From NCBI RefSeq assembly GCF_001746915.1, contig NZ_MJGC01000121.1, positions 1 to 64,000 of the forward strand: DNA of 64,000 nucleotides, in the 5' to 3' direction. The translations under genes were made by a program, and so were the position numbers. Source of the stretch: Desertifilum tharense IPPAS B-1220. Lineage in GTDB: Bacteria; Cyanobacteriota; Cyanobacteriia; Cyanobacteriales; Desertifilaceae. The notes beneath the pieces are model-generated. The model ran no database searches, had not been told where the DNA came from, and worked only from the letters and a program-made list of their open reading frames with translations. Of this stretch, positions 47,537 to 56,548 are shown one piece after another (position 1 is the first letter of the stretch; each line of letters starts with the position of its first letter).

Positions 47537-48085
47537 ATGCGCGAATTGTTTGTCTTGCTCAAGTTTGTCTATGTTATCCTATTGCCGAAGAAGTTTCTCT
47601 CTTGGCAAACGTGCCTTTTAACCTGTATTTTACTTTGGCTATTGGCGCTTTCACAAACCGAGACTCAGCGCGATATTTTAGCCAGTCTCGGTTTTTTATC
47701 TTTGATTGCTGCCTTGTGGTTTTTCTTGCAAGAAAGACCCTTTCGGATTTTTGGATTTTCTGTGGGAAACTGGATACTCAGCCTATTCTTAGCCGTTTTT
47801 ATTGCTGCTAGCCTTTGGGGAGAAGTGGGTTACATTCCGTGGGTAATCTCCCCGCTGATTGCAGCGTTGATTGCAATTGTACCAGAATTGATCAATTCCA
47901 AGTTTAAATTAAAGTTACCCGATCCGCACGCTCGTGCCAGGATCTTAATCTTGCTGTTCTCCCACATTCTTTTAAGTTGCTGGATACAATTTCATTTTAC
48001 AATTAACTATTGGCTGTCTACTCAGCCCGATCTGGTTGGTCAGGACTTTAGCAATAGCGCATTTGTTGTCAAAATTCAATATTAA
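47537..48085 (+). CDS. fraD: FraD-like septal membrane protein (DUF5357-type, short)
   Basis: This 182-residue protein has five hydrophobic spans. It corresponds to the N-terminal membrane half of FraD. FraD of Anabaena is about 340 aa and adds a coiled-coil periplasmic domain after the spans, which forms the septal junction plug region. That domain is missing here and the gene ends normally before fraE. The position between fraC and fraE supports the call. The short form may be the ancestral or non-heterocystous version. Confidence 0.7.
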   Translation: MRELFVLLKFVYVILLPKKFLSWQTCLLTCILLWLLALSQTETQRDILASLGFLSLIAALWFFLQERPFRIFGFSVGNWILSLFLAVFIAASLWGEVGYIPWVISPLIAALIAIVPELINSKFKLKLPDPHARARILILLFSHILLSCWIQFHFTINYWLSTQPDLVGQDFSNSAFVVKIQY

Positions 48086-48154
48086 TTCGTTAATTTGAAT
48101 TAACCCTCTGATATCTTCTAAAATTCCCCCAACTTGCTTCTAGGAGTTTTACCC

Positions 48155-48937
48155 ATGAATCTCGGTCGGATTGGTATTGTTGCTCAAAATGTCTTTTGGG
48201 AAGTGATCCGCGATCGCATTCTCTACCTAATCGGCTTTTATGCTTTATTTCTGTTAGGTTCAATCCGCCTGGTTCCCGAAGTCGCTAGCACCACTTCTGA
48301 CAAAATGCTGCTTGACTTTGGGTTAGCCGGAATGAGTATTTTAGGCTTAATTGTCGCCGTCTTTGTCGGTGCAGGATTAATCAACAAAGAAATTGACAAG
48401 CGTACCATTTACGTGTTGATTTCCAAACCCATGAGCCAATCGGAATTCATTATTGGCAAGCATTTAGGAATCACCGCCGTCATCAGCGTCTTAATTGCCG
48501 CCATGACCGCTATTTATCTCGCCATTTTAACCTTAAGTCAAATTCCCTATCCTTCCCTAGAAAGCCTGCTAATTGCTGCCGTTTTCATGGTATTTGAACT
48601 TTCCCTCGTCGCGGCGGTGGCAATTTTATTCGGGGTTTTTCTGAGTACCATTTTAGCCACCCTAATCGCCTTTGGCGTCTACTTCATGGGACACCTCAGC
48701 CCCGATATGATGCGACTCAACCAACTGGTGGATAATCCGGGTTTTCAGCGAATCACCACCCTAATTTACCTAATTTTCCCCGACTTATCCAAACTGGACT
48801 TAAAAAACGTTGCCGTCTATGGCTTAGGGGCGCTTCCCGAACCGCAAACCCTCGCCCTCAACCTCGGTTATGGCGTTGTTTACATTATCTTGTTACTGGC
48901 GATCGCCATCGCTATCTTCTCCGTGCGGGAATTCTAA
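48155..48937 (+). CDS. fraE: ABC transporter permease FraE
   Basis: This is an ABC-2-type permease of 260 aa with six spans, starting MNLGRIGIVAQNVFWEVIRD and containing GLINKEIDKRTIYVLISKP, a typical cytosolic loop of this subfamily. Third gene of the fra operon; in Anabaena FraE is required for filament integrity and heterocyst function. No ATPase gene is adjacent, so the cognate nucleotide-binding subunit is encoded elsewhere. The ATG at 48155 is preferred over the TTG at 48134. Confidence 0.85.
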   Translation: MNLGRIGIVAQNVFWEVIRDRILYLIGFYALFLLGSIRLVPEVASTTSDKMLLDFGLAGMSILGLIVAVFVGAGLINKEIDKRTIYVLISKPMSQSEFIIGKHLGITAVISVLIAAMTAIYLAILTLSQIPYPSLESLLIAAVFMVFELSLVAAVAILFGVFLSTILATLIAFGVYFMGHLSPDMMRLNQLVDNPGFQRITTLIYLIFPDLSKLDLKNVAVYGLGALPEPQTLALNLGYGVVYIILLLAIAIAIFSVREF

Positions 48938-48966
48938 GATGGATACAGTGACCTTAAACGACTAGC

Positions 48967-49803
48967 ATGACGATCGCAGAGAAACTCACTCAACTTCACA
49001 CCCTATTTGCCCAAATGGATCGGGCGCTGATTGCCTATTCTGGCGGAATTGACAGTACCCTGGTAGTCAAAATCGCTTACGATGTACTTGGCGATCGCGC
49101 CTTAGCCGTCACCGCCGAGTCTCCCTCCTTGCTACCAGAAGACTTAGAAGACGCCCGCATTCAAGCCGCCGCCATTGGCGTTTCCCATCAAATCGTCCAA
49201 ACCCGCGAAATTGAAAATCCCAACTATACCAGCAACCCCGTCAACCGCTGCTACTTTTGCAAAAGCGAATTGCACGATACCCTCAAACCCCTCGCCCTAC
49301 AACTCGGCTATCCTTACGTCGTCGATGGGGTAAACGCTGACGATCTCAGCGACTATCGCCCCGGTATCCAAGCCGCCAAAGAACGCGGGGCGCGATCGCC
49401 CTTAGCTGAAGTAGGCGTTACCAAAGCTGAAGTCCGGGAAATTTCCAAATTTCTCGACTTACCCTGGTGGGATAAACCCGCCCAACCCTGTCTGAGTTCT
49501 CGCTTTCCCTACGGCGAAGAGATTACTATTGCTAAACTTCAGCGCGTTGGACGAGCAGAACGCTATCTTAGACAACAAGGCTTAAAACAGATCCGCGTGC
49601 GATCGGTGGGCGAAACGGCGCAAATTGAACTTCCCCCCGAACAAATCCAAGAATTTGTTCTCACCACTGATTTACCGACGCTGGTGGATGCGTTTCGCCA
49701 CTTCGGTTTTCTCTATGTCACTCTGGATTTAGAAGGCTATGTTAGTGGCAAACTCAACCGCGTCCTTGCTGCAACGACGGCTTCTGTGGTAGGCCCTTTA
49801 TAG
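48967..49803 (+). CDS. larE: ATP-dependent sacrificial sulfur transferase LarE
   Basis: LarE supplies sulfur for the nickel-pincer nucleotide cofactor of lactate racemase and related enzymes. The PP-loop SGGIDS is at residues 25-30. Three cysteines are conserved, C95 and C98 (NRCYFCKSEL) and C175 (AQPCLSSRFPYG). The third aligns with the sacrificial cysteine of the Lactobacillus enzyme; the full trio is the pattern of the Fe-S-cluster type that avoids self-sacrifice. No larA, larB or larC is in the window. It is 30 bp after fraE, probably by chance. Confidence 0.92.
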   Translation: MTIAEKLTQLHTLFAQMDRALIAYSGGIDSTLVVKIAYDVLGDRALAVTAESPSLLPEDLEDARIQAAAIGVSHQIVQTREIENPNYTSNPVNRCYFCKSELHDTLKPLALQLGYPYVVDGVNADDLSDYRPGIQAAKERGARSPLAEVGVTKAEVREISKFLDLPWWDKPAQPCLSSRFPYGEEITIAKLQRVGRAERYLRQQGLKQIRVRSVGETAQIELPPEQIQEFVLTTDLPTLVDAFRHFGFLYVTLDLEGYVSGKLNRVLAATTASVVGPL

Positions 49804-49851
49804 TTTCCCTTTGTCGCCTATTTCCTCCCGCTTCACGTTTCGCCCTAAAAG

Positions 49852-51720
49852 ATGAAACTACTACTTGTAGAGGATGATGAATCGCTGGCGAACATTCTCC
49901 TAGAGGCACTGGTTGCCCATCACTATACAGTGAATGCGGCAATGGATGGCTTAACCGCTTGGAACCTCGTCCAAGCCGATCGCTACGATCTGCTCTTGCT
50001 GGATATTATGGTTCCTAAGCTGGATGGAATTAGCCTCTGTCGCCAAATTCGGACTGCGGGCTATCAAATGCCGATCTTGCTGCTAACGGCTAAAGATAGT
50101 AGTAGCGATCGCGTTTTAGGCTTAGAAGCCGGGGCTGATGATTATGTCGTCAAGCCTTTTGCGCTGCAAGAGTTAATCGCCCGCATCCGGGCATTATTAC
50201 GGCGATCGAAAGTGACGGCTTCAGCTATCCTCAATTGGGATTCTTTGTTGCTGAACTCGGAAACTGGAGAAGTAACTTATCAAGAAAAACTTCTCCACCT
50301 GACGCCGAAAGAGTACCATCTGTTGGAAGTGTTTTTGCAAAATCCCCAGCGGATTTTTAGTCGCAGCGCCTTATTAGATCGAATTTGGGCGGTGGGGGAA
50401 TCTCCTGGAGAAGAAGCGGTGACAACCCAAATTAAGGGGTTACGCCAAAAACTCAAAGCCGCAGGCATTCAAGCCGAAGTGATTGAAACCGTGTATGGCA
50501 TGGGGTATCGCCTGAAAAGTGCCCCTTCGGAAAAGCCGCAGCCCGAAAAACCGAAAAAACAGCAGGTAGAAGCCAAACTCCAGACGATTGTGGCGCAGAT
50601 GTGGGAACCCCTGCAAAAGAGTTTACCGGCTAAACTGGCGGTGATTGAAGCGGCGATCGCGGCAATTGCTGAGGGTTCGCTGCAACCCCAACTCCAGCAA
50701 CAAGCCCAAGATACTGCCCATCGACTGGCAGGGACTTTACTCACGTTTGGATTGTCAGAAAGCGGTCAGGTGATGCAGGATGTGGAAACGATTCTGCGCG
50801 TGTCTGTTATCGATCCGAATGTGGCGACGGCTTTACAGCAAAAGGTTGAGTTTCTCAAGCAACAGATGCAACTGCGCGAGCTGCAACCTAGCAATCGATC
50901 CCAAACTTCCCTCATTTTAGCCCTTGAGAGCGATCGCGATTTAACCCAACAATTACAAGCCCAAAGTCCCCAATGGGGTATCCGTCTAGAAGTCATTCAC
51001 CAACCCGAAGCCGCCAAAACGGCGATCGCCAAGTTTTCTCCCCAAGCCCTATTATTGAATCTAGAAATCGTTTCCGATTTAGACCAAGGATTGAACCTGC
51101 TCATCCAACTCAAGCAAGACTATCCTCATTTACCAATTTTGGCGATCGCCTCCTCAACCAACCTCAGTACCCGCCTGCAAGTTGCCCATTTGGGAGGATG
51201 CACCTTTTTGCAAAAACCCCTCGCCTTAACCGCAATCTTTCAAGCCCTGCAAAAAGCCCTAACGCCCTTCCGTCTCTCAGAATCTAAAATCTTAATGGTC
51301 GATCGCGATCGGCAACTGCTGCAAGATTTACAAACCCGATTAGAACCTTGGGACTTGCAGATTACCACCCTAACCGAAGCCGCCATCTTTTGGGACGTTC
51401 TAGAAACCACCCAACCCGATTTATTAATTCTCGATCGAGAAATGCCTGATTACAGCGGCATCGAGTTATGTCAGATTGTTCGCAACGATGCCCAATGGGG
51501 ACAACTTCCCATCGTCATTTTATCAAGCCGCACCGATCCCCAAATGCTCGATCGCATCTTTAGCGCCGGAGCCGATGACTGTATCCAAAAACCGATTGTG
51601 GGAGTAGAATTCACTTCGCGCATTCTCAACCGCATTAAACGCACCCACATGCGCCGCCAACTCCCCCACCTACAAGGAATACGAACCGAAGCTAAACCCA
51701 ATCGTGCATCTATCTGGTAG
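49852..51720 (+). CDS. multi-domain response regulator (REC-wHTH-HPt-REC-REC)
   Basis: The product has 622 aa. A receiver (1-115; acceptor D51 in LLLLDIMVPK) is followed by an OmpR-type winged helix (125-228; LTPKEYHLLEVFL, VIETVYGMGYRL). An HPt-like bundle (240-345; QDTAHRLAGTLL with the histidine near residue 290) comes next. A second receiver-like domain whose acceptor aspartate is replaced (ALLLNLEIV) and a third receiver (480-600; LLILDREMPDYSG) complete it. Joining a DNA-binding regulator to an HPt and extra receivers in one chain is uncommon but known in cyanobacteria. The stop codon lies in a REP palindrome. Confidence 0.88.
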   Translation: MKLLLVEDDESLANILLEALVAHHYTVNAAMDGLTAWNLVQADRYDLLLLDIMVPKLDGISLCRQIRTAGYQMPILLLTAKDSSSDRVLGLEAGADDYVVKPFALQELIARIRALLRRSKVTASAILNWDSLLLNSETGEVTYQEKLLHLTPKEYHLLEVFLQNPQRIFSRSALLDRIWAVGESPGEEAVTTQIKGLRQKLKAAGIQAEVIETVYGMGYRLKSAPSEKPQPEKPKKQQVEAKLQTIVAQMWEPLQKSLPAKLAVIEAAIAAIAEGSLQPQLQQQAQDTAHRLAGTLLTFGLSESGQVMQDVETILRVSVIDPNVATALQQKVEFLKQQMQLRELQPSNRSQTSLILALESDRDLTQQLQAQSPQWGIRLEVIHQPEAAKTAIAKFSPQALLLNLEIVSDLDQGLNLLIQLKQDYPHLPILAIASSTNLSTRLQVAHLGGCTFLQKPLALTAIFQALQKALTPFRLSESKILMVDRDRQLLQDLQTRLEPWDLQITTLTEAAIFWDVLETTQPDLLILDREMPDYSGIELCQIVRNDAQWGQLPIVILSSRTDPQMLDRIFSAGADDCIQKPIVGVEFTSRILNRIKRTHMRRQLPHLQGIRTEAKPNRASIW

Positions 51721-51738
51721 GGTGCGTTGAAACGCTAC
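51717..51738. repeat. REP-like palindrome, truncated copy
   Basis: GTAGGGTGCGTT-GA-AACGCTAC is a shortened version of the full palindrome at 52333-52358. It ends at the stop codon of the RAYT gene. It also contains the stop of the preceding response-regulator gene. Confidence 0.75.
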
Positions 51739-52293
51739 TTATTCGCCAGCACCCCAGCTTGGAGGTTCAATGCTTTTACCGTCCATTCCCCAATCTGGCG
51801 CATAGACTCCTGCTGTAATTAATCGATGCAGACTAGAAAACGGCCAGTGTTGAGGAGCCTGACATAGCCCGTGCGCGACAGGATTATAGTGAATATAGTC
51901 GCAATGCCGAGCAAAATCCTCTTCATCGCGAATTAAATGCTCCCAAAACCGCCGTTGCCAAAGATTCCGTTCGCCTCGCTTTTGTCGAGAGGCTGAAACC
52001 GCTAAAGGAAGAGCAAGCTGATTCCCGCATTGCTTGGTAACAAAGCTTTTGATTAAACGCAATCGAGTTGAAAAATCGCTATCTCCTGGTGGCAATGTCC
52101 AAATACAGTGAAAATGATCGTGCATCAGTACAAATGCATCAATTGAAAAAGGGTACTGCTGGCGCACCGATTTAATTGCTTCACGAAGAGCAGTACGAGC
52201 CAGTTCGCTGCATAGCCAAGGTTGACGTTGATATGTAACTTGAGTAATAAAGTAAGTACCGCCAGCAACATAGGGTCGTCTGTAATTGGGCAT
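51739..52293 (-). CDS. REP-associated tyrosine transposase (RAYT)
   Basis: This is a single-domain Y1/HUH transposase of the IS200-like RAYT group, 184 aa. The HUH motif is MHDHFHCIW, and the catalytic tyrosine lies in HCDYIHYNPVAHG. The start MPNYRRPYVAGGTYFITQV is typical. The longer open frame to 52383 is only translated REP DNA. RAYTs mobilise short palindromic REP elements in trans, and matching palindromes flank this gene on both sides. It is co-directional with the AAA ATPase gene upstream. Confidence 0.92.
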   Translation of the reverse strand: MPNYRRPYVAGGTYFITQVTYQRQPWLCSELARTALREAIKSVRQQYPFSIDAFVLMHDHFHCIWTLPPGDSDFSTRLRLIKSFVTKQCGNQLALPLAVSASRQKRGERNLWQRRFWEHLIRDEEDFARHCDYIHYNPVAHGLCQAPQHWPFSSLHRLITAGVYAPDWGMDGKSIEPPSWGAGE

Positions 52294-52332
52294 CCGAATC
52301 ATAGATGGGTTGTACCCATAGAATGCCCATAT

Positions 52333-52358
52333 GTAGGGTGCGTTAAAACGCACCCTAC
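52333..52358. repeat. REP palindrome, full copy
   Basis: Twelve-base arms GTAGGGTGCGTT and AACGCACCCTAC meet around AA. This is the full form of the repeat, placed 40 bp upstream of the RAYT start. A second full copy lies at 56893-56918. Confidence 0.85.
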
Positions 52359-52386
52359 GAAATGCGATCGCACTTGCATTCAAACA

Positions 52387-54387
52387 TCATACCCAACCGC
52401 GCACCTCAGCATCAGTAAGCGATCGCTCTAACTTCAGATACTCGCTCTTAGAAGCCTGTAGAATATGTTTCATCATCACCGCTTCCCCCGCTTCGGCTGC
52501 TAGAAATGCTGCATTTAAGGCAATATTGCGGATATTTCCCCCCGCTACATTCAACCGTCCTAACTTATCGGGATCTAACCCTTCTGAGGGAGTACGGCTG
52601 GGAAAAATTCTCTGCCAGATTTCCGCCCTCGCTTTGGCGTCTGGGAACGGAAATGGCACTACAAACCGGATGCGACGCAGAAACGCTTGATCTAAAGACC
52701 CTTTGAGGTTTGTGGTTAAAATCGCTAAACCTTGATAAGCTTCCATGCGTTGCAACAGATAGCTGACCTCAACATTAGCATGACGGTCATGACTATCTTT
52801 AACCTCAGTTCGCTTACCAAATAAGGCATCGGCTTCATCAAATAGGAGAATAGCACCCCCCGTTTCTGCTGCATCAAAGATGCGCCGTAAGTTCTTCTCC
52901 GTTTCCCCAATATACTTACTCACCACTGCACTGAGATCGATGCGATATAAGTCGAGGCGCAACTCTTGGGCGAGAACTTCCGCCGCCATTGTTTTCCCGG
53001 TACCTGATGCGCCAGAAAACAAAGCGCTAATGCCTAAACCGCGCCCTCCCTTAGCTGCAAACCCCCACTGTTCGTAAACCTTAGCCCGTTGGCGAACATG
53101 GGCGCTAATATCTTTGAGGATCTGCCGTTGTTGTTCGGGTAAGACTAAATCTTGCCAGGATGCGGTAGCTTCAATGCGTTGGGCTAAGTCATCTAGACGC
53201 GGGCGGGCCATTGTCCGACAAATATCCCATAATTGATGGTCAATGGGAGCTTCAGACTGTCCCCTCTCTCCCTGGAGTTTGAGACAAGCTGTGAGAATTG
53301 CAGAGTTGCTGAGTTGAAAATGAGACGCTAAAGTCTCAACTTGTCCATTCAATTCCGCCGCAGTTGTACCGAGGTGAGCGTGCCACAGGTTGAGTTGTTC
53401 GCTGTGGGTGAGGGGGGGGACATCCAGGGCGATCGCGGGGCGTTGTCGGGCGTGCTGGCGCGCTTGGGTGCTAAGAATCAGGGGGCTATTGAGATTATCG
53501 ATCCATTGTGCGATCGCCAATTCTCGCAGCGGATCGCCTGGGTTCGCTTCATCGCAGTCAAGCAACAAGGCGCTATGGGTTAAGAGGGCTTCGCGAAACC
53601 ATCGCTGCATCAGATAATGCAATTCGCGAGTATCTGTGGGGAGAACAGACGCATCCATGACGCTGAGATTGAAGCCTACCCTAGCACAGGCAGTAGAGGC
53701 GATCGCAGATTTCGCCGTCACCTCCGCACCACACAGTTGCACTACAGGAAAGTAAGTTCCGTTAGACCAACTAAAAACAATCTGTTCTGCTAGCTTTTCA
53801 TAGGAAGGCGGCAGATAACTAGAGGATGCAGGCGGCATTGGCTTTACAATACCAGCAAGCCGTTCATCCCAAGACGGTTCCTCTAACAGATAGCACAGAA
53901 TCCGTTTATCGATACGTACAGGAGACTGGGTGAACGTTTGTCCCTTACCCATTTCTACCAGTTGCCAGCGGTGTAAGGGATTTTGATAGGCTAAAACGCT
54001 CCAATGGCTTTGCGGGAAGATCGACAAAGCTAAACTGAACGTTGGGTAATTGGAGTCTCGGTTTCCTTGAGCTTCAGCACAAAGCAGGGCAAAGTTGGGG
54101 TCTAATTCCATGCCCGCACATAACAGCAGAATATCTCGTTCAAAGGCGGAGAGGTTAAAAAGCGTCGATAGCTGTTCTAAAGCTGGAGGAACGACTATCT
54201 CCGGGTTTTCAGGTGGCGCTTGGGGGCGAGAAATCCGACCTTCTAAACGTTGACGCACGCGCTCAACTGCGGCGAGTAACCCTTGAAAATTCGTTTGATA
54301 CCTTGAGGAAGGTGCTGAAACATCCATGCTTTTTCTGAGGCGGTTTAATGCAGATAATGTTAAGCCATATTTCAAATCAGGATGCAA
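52387..54387 (-). CDS. CDC48-like AAA ATPase, eCIS-associated type
   Basis: This is a 666-residue AAA ATPase with a long N-terminal region (1-430) and one AAA module. Walker A GASGTGKT lies at about residue 459, Walker B is ILLFDEADALFGKRTEVKDS, sensor 1 is ILTTNLKGSLD, and the arginine finger is FLRRIRF. This layout (helical N-terminal domains plus a CDC48-like module) is that of the ATPase kept in extracellular contractile injection system loci (Afp15/Pvc15 type). It is divergent, 65 bp away, from a DUF4157 protein gene, the typical eCIS-associated partner. No sheath, tube or baseplate gene is in the window. An alternative start, M21 (MDVSAPSS), is possible. Confidence 0.8.
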   Translation of the reverse strand: MHPDLKYGLTLSALNRLRKSMDVSAPSSRYQTNFQGLLAAVERVRQRLEGRISRPQAPPENPEIVVPPALEQLSTLFNLSAFERDILLLCAGMELDPNFALLCAEAQGNRDSNYPTFSLALSIFPQSHWSVLAYQNPLHRWQLVEMGKGQTFTQSPVRIDKRILCYLLEEPSWDERLAGIVKPMPPASSSYLPPSYEKLAEQIVFSWSNGTYFPVVQLCGAEVTAKSAIASTACARVGFNLSVMDASVLPTDTRELHYLMQRWFREALLTHSALLLDCDEANPGDPLRELAIAQWIDNLNSPLILSTQARQHARQRPAIALDVPPLTHSEQLNLWHAHLGTTAAELNGQVETLASHFQLSNSAILTACLKLQGERGQSEAPIDHQLWDICRTMARPRLDDLAQRIEATASWQDLVLPEQQRQILKDISAHVRQRAKVYEQWGFAAKGGRGLGISALFSGASGTGKTMAAEVLAQELRLDLYRIDLSAVVSKYIGETEKNLRRIFDAAETGGAILLFDEADALFGKRTEVKDSHDRHANVEVSYLLQRMEAYQGLAILTTNLKGSLDQAFLRRIRFVVPFPFPDAKARAEIWQRIFPSRTPSEGLDPDKLGRLNVAGGNIRNIALNAAFLAAEAGEAVMMKHILQASKSEYLKLERSLTDAEVRGWV

Positions 54388-54452
54388 ATAAAAACCCCTA
54401 ATTTATAATGGGTTCACAAATTTTAAATAACCTCTGACACTGAGGCTGAGTT

Positions 54453-56525
54453 ATGTATACGCGGGCCCCAAAAGAAAGCGCTTCAACCAGCCGTACTTCT
54501 ACTCCAAAAAGGAGCAACGCCTCAGAAACCTCGCACTCTTTTTCCATTCAGCCTCACCCAGAGACTCATTTAGCTCCCGTTTCAGAAGCACCGAGCTATT
54601 CTCGGAATGCGGCCGATCTCTTGAGCGAGAATATCATGCGATCGCTCTCATCCCCAGAACCAGAGCCAGAAACCGCACCCGCAGCCCTCGAAGTTACGCC
54701 AACCCCTCAATTACCCACTCCCTCAATTCAACCCAAAGAAAGCGCTATTCAGCGACAATGTACAGACTGCGCCGAAGAACAGCAAGAACAGTCCGAAAAC
54801 GATGAAAAAAGCTTCGATGAAATCGCCTCAATTCAAACTAAACTAACCATCGGAGCGCCAGGAGACCAATACGAGCAAGAAGCTGACAAAATGGCGGCTC
54901 AAGTCATGTCAATGTCAGTAACTCCCCAGGTTCAGCGCCTCCCAGAAACAGAGAACCCAGTGCAAATGCGATCGCTAGCGCAGTCCATTACCCCTGTAAT
55001 CCACAGACAAGTAGACGAACAGGTGCAAATGCAACAGCTAGTCCAACGCGCCTTTCAACCTACCCAAACTCAAGCCTCTGGAGATTTAGAAAGCCGTTTA
55101 ACGGGTTCTAAAGGTAGCGGTTCCCCATTATCCCAAGAAGTGCGATCGTTCATGGAACCCCGCTTTGGAGCAGATTTTAGCCAGGTACGGGTGCATACAG
55201 GTAATGAAGCTGTGCAAATGAACCGAGAACTAGGCGCACAAGCCTTTACGCATGGGAGTGATGTTTACTTTGGGGAAGGGAAGTCACCAGGGAATAATGA
55301 GTTGACGGCGCATGAGTTGACTCATGTTGTGCAGCAAAGTGGTCAAAGTCTTGCTCCTCTTCAGCGTCATGACTTGACAGGATCTCTTTTCACACTTTCC
55401 CGACCCAATACTATTAGCCTCCCGACTGTACAGTGTGATGATAATGATACAGATGCAGATGACATAGACCAAGTACGTGCTGATCGTGAGATTCTAAGTC
55501 GACCTTTGTACCATTTTTATGGTACTGCTGGACTTGTTGATGTTGCTGTTGCTTTAGATGCTGAACTTATGTCTGATACGCTTGGTTCGCGTATGACTAC
55601 AGAGCGAGCGCGGACGCTTCTAGCAATCTATCATACCTTACAGCACCGTCTCCAATCTCCAGAGGCACGTATTGATGAACATGGATTGCCGCAACCGTTA
55701 GGTTCTCCCTATCGACTAGAAGGGGAACAACAGTTAGATGAATTAAATTGGGAGACATCTTCCCCTCTTGCTGGGATACTTGAGGATATGGCCCCATTCG
55801 GTAACGTTGACCTCTGGACTATGCTAGCTAATGCTACGCCTGTAGCACCTAGGAGAAGGCAACCAGCTCGCAGACAAGATGACTCAGATCCTATACCCCC
55901 TCCTATTCCACCTGGTGAAGTAACTGCAAGCGAGTTTTCGGCAGAAGACCATGGTGGGCGTGAAGCTGACTCAGCCACAGCTCGAATCCGTGAAGAAGTG
56001 AGACTTCCTGAACCGAGTAGTAGCGAACCCAACTCAGCCGACGTTCTGGATTTAACAATCAGCATAATGACTGAAATTGTTGAAATAGGACTTGCTGAGT
56101 TAACCATTCCGATTAGTGCAGTCCTTAATATAGCATCGGTTGTTGGCACAATGGATCAGACTGAACAATCACGACGTGCTGATGCCCGCGCTACCGGTGT
56201 GCGGTTGGCGGTATTAGCATTAGGACTTATTCATCCCCCACCACGTTTGCTTTCCTTAGCAATACTGGAAGAGTATTGTAGTGGAACCGCTATGTGGACA
56301 CTTAAAATTCACGAGAATCACTATCCACTAGGTCAACAAGAAACTGAAGCTGCGATGCGATCTGGGTTACGTCAGGTAGCATCACTCATCAATGAAGCTG
56401 TTAAACGTAGCGAACGGCGTGCAAGCATTGATATACAAAGACCCCTAATACAATCTGAGGCACAACAGTTACGCGAAGTTGTCTATGAGAGAATCCAAGC
56501 TAATCTTAGGTCTCGTATAAACTAA
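54453..56525 (+). CDS. DUF4157 (eCIS core) protein with HExxH motif
   Basis: The 690-residue protein opens with a low-complexity Pro/Glu/Ser region (1-125), then KLTIGAPGDQYEQEADKMA, the usual lead-in to DUF4157. The DUF4157 domain spans about 213-293 and ends in the zinc-protease motif HELTH (287-291). After an acidic spacer (DDNDTDADD) comes a C-terminal part (430-690) of unknown type with two hydrophobic helices (near 530 and 590). DUF4157 proteins are linked to contractile injection systems and many carry toxin C termini. The divergent AAA ATPase supports that. No signal peptide. The C-terminal domain is not recognised. Confidence 0.82.
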   Translation: MYTRAPKESASTSRTSTPKRSNASETSHSFSIQPHPETHLAPVSEAPSYSRNAADLLSENIMRSLSSPEPEPETAPAALEVTPTPQLPTPSIQPKESAIQRQCTDCAEEQQEQSENDEKSFDEIASIQTKLTIGAPGDQYEQEADKMAAQVMSMSVTPQVQRLPETENPVQMRSLAQSITPVIHRQVDEQVQMQQLVQRAFQPTQTQASGDLESRLTGSKGSGSPLSQEVRSFMEPRFGADFSQVRVHTGNEAVQMNRELGAQAFTHGSDVYFGEGKSPGNNELTAHELTHVVQQSGQSLAPLQRHDLTGSLFTLSRPNTISLPTVQCDDNDTDADDIDQVRADREILSRPLYHFYGTAGLVDVAVALDAELMSDTLGSRMTTERARTLLAIYHTLQHRLQSPEARIDEHGLPQPLGSPYRLEGEQQLDELNWETSSPLAGILEDMAPFGNVDLWTMLANATPVAPRRRQPARRQDDSDPIPPPIPPGEVTASEFSAEDHGGREADSATARIREEVRLPEPSSSEPNSADVLDLTISIMTEIVEIGLAELTIPISAVLNIASVVGTMDQTEQSRRADARATGVRLAVLALGLIHPPPRLLSLAILEEYCSGTAMWTLKIHENHYPLGQQETEAAMRSGLRQVASLINEAVKRSERRASIDIQRPLIQSEAQQLREVVYERIQANLRSRIN

Positions 56526-56547
56526 TTCTTTAGACGCACCCTATAAT
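56526..56547. repeat. REP half-site
   Basis: ACGCACCCTA (56534-56543) is one arm of the REP palindrome, directly before the decayed gspE fragment. A second isolated arm, ACGCACCCTAC, lies at 56715-56725. Confidence 0.6.
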
Positions 56548-56548
56548 G

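Noticed and set aside
52294..52383. N-terminal extension of the RAYT gene
   Set aside because: These residues are only translated REP palindrome. The family-typical start is MPNYRRPYVAGG at 52293.
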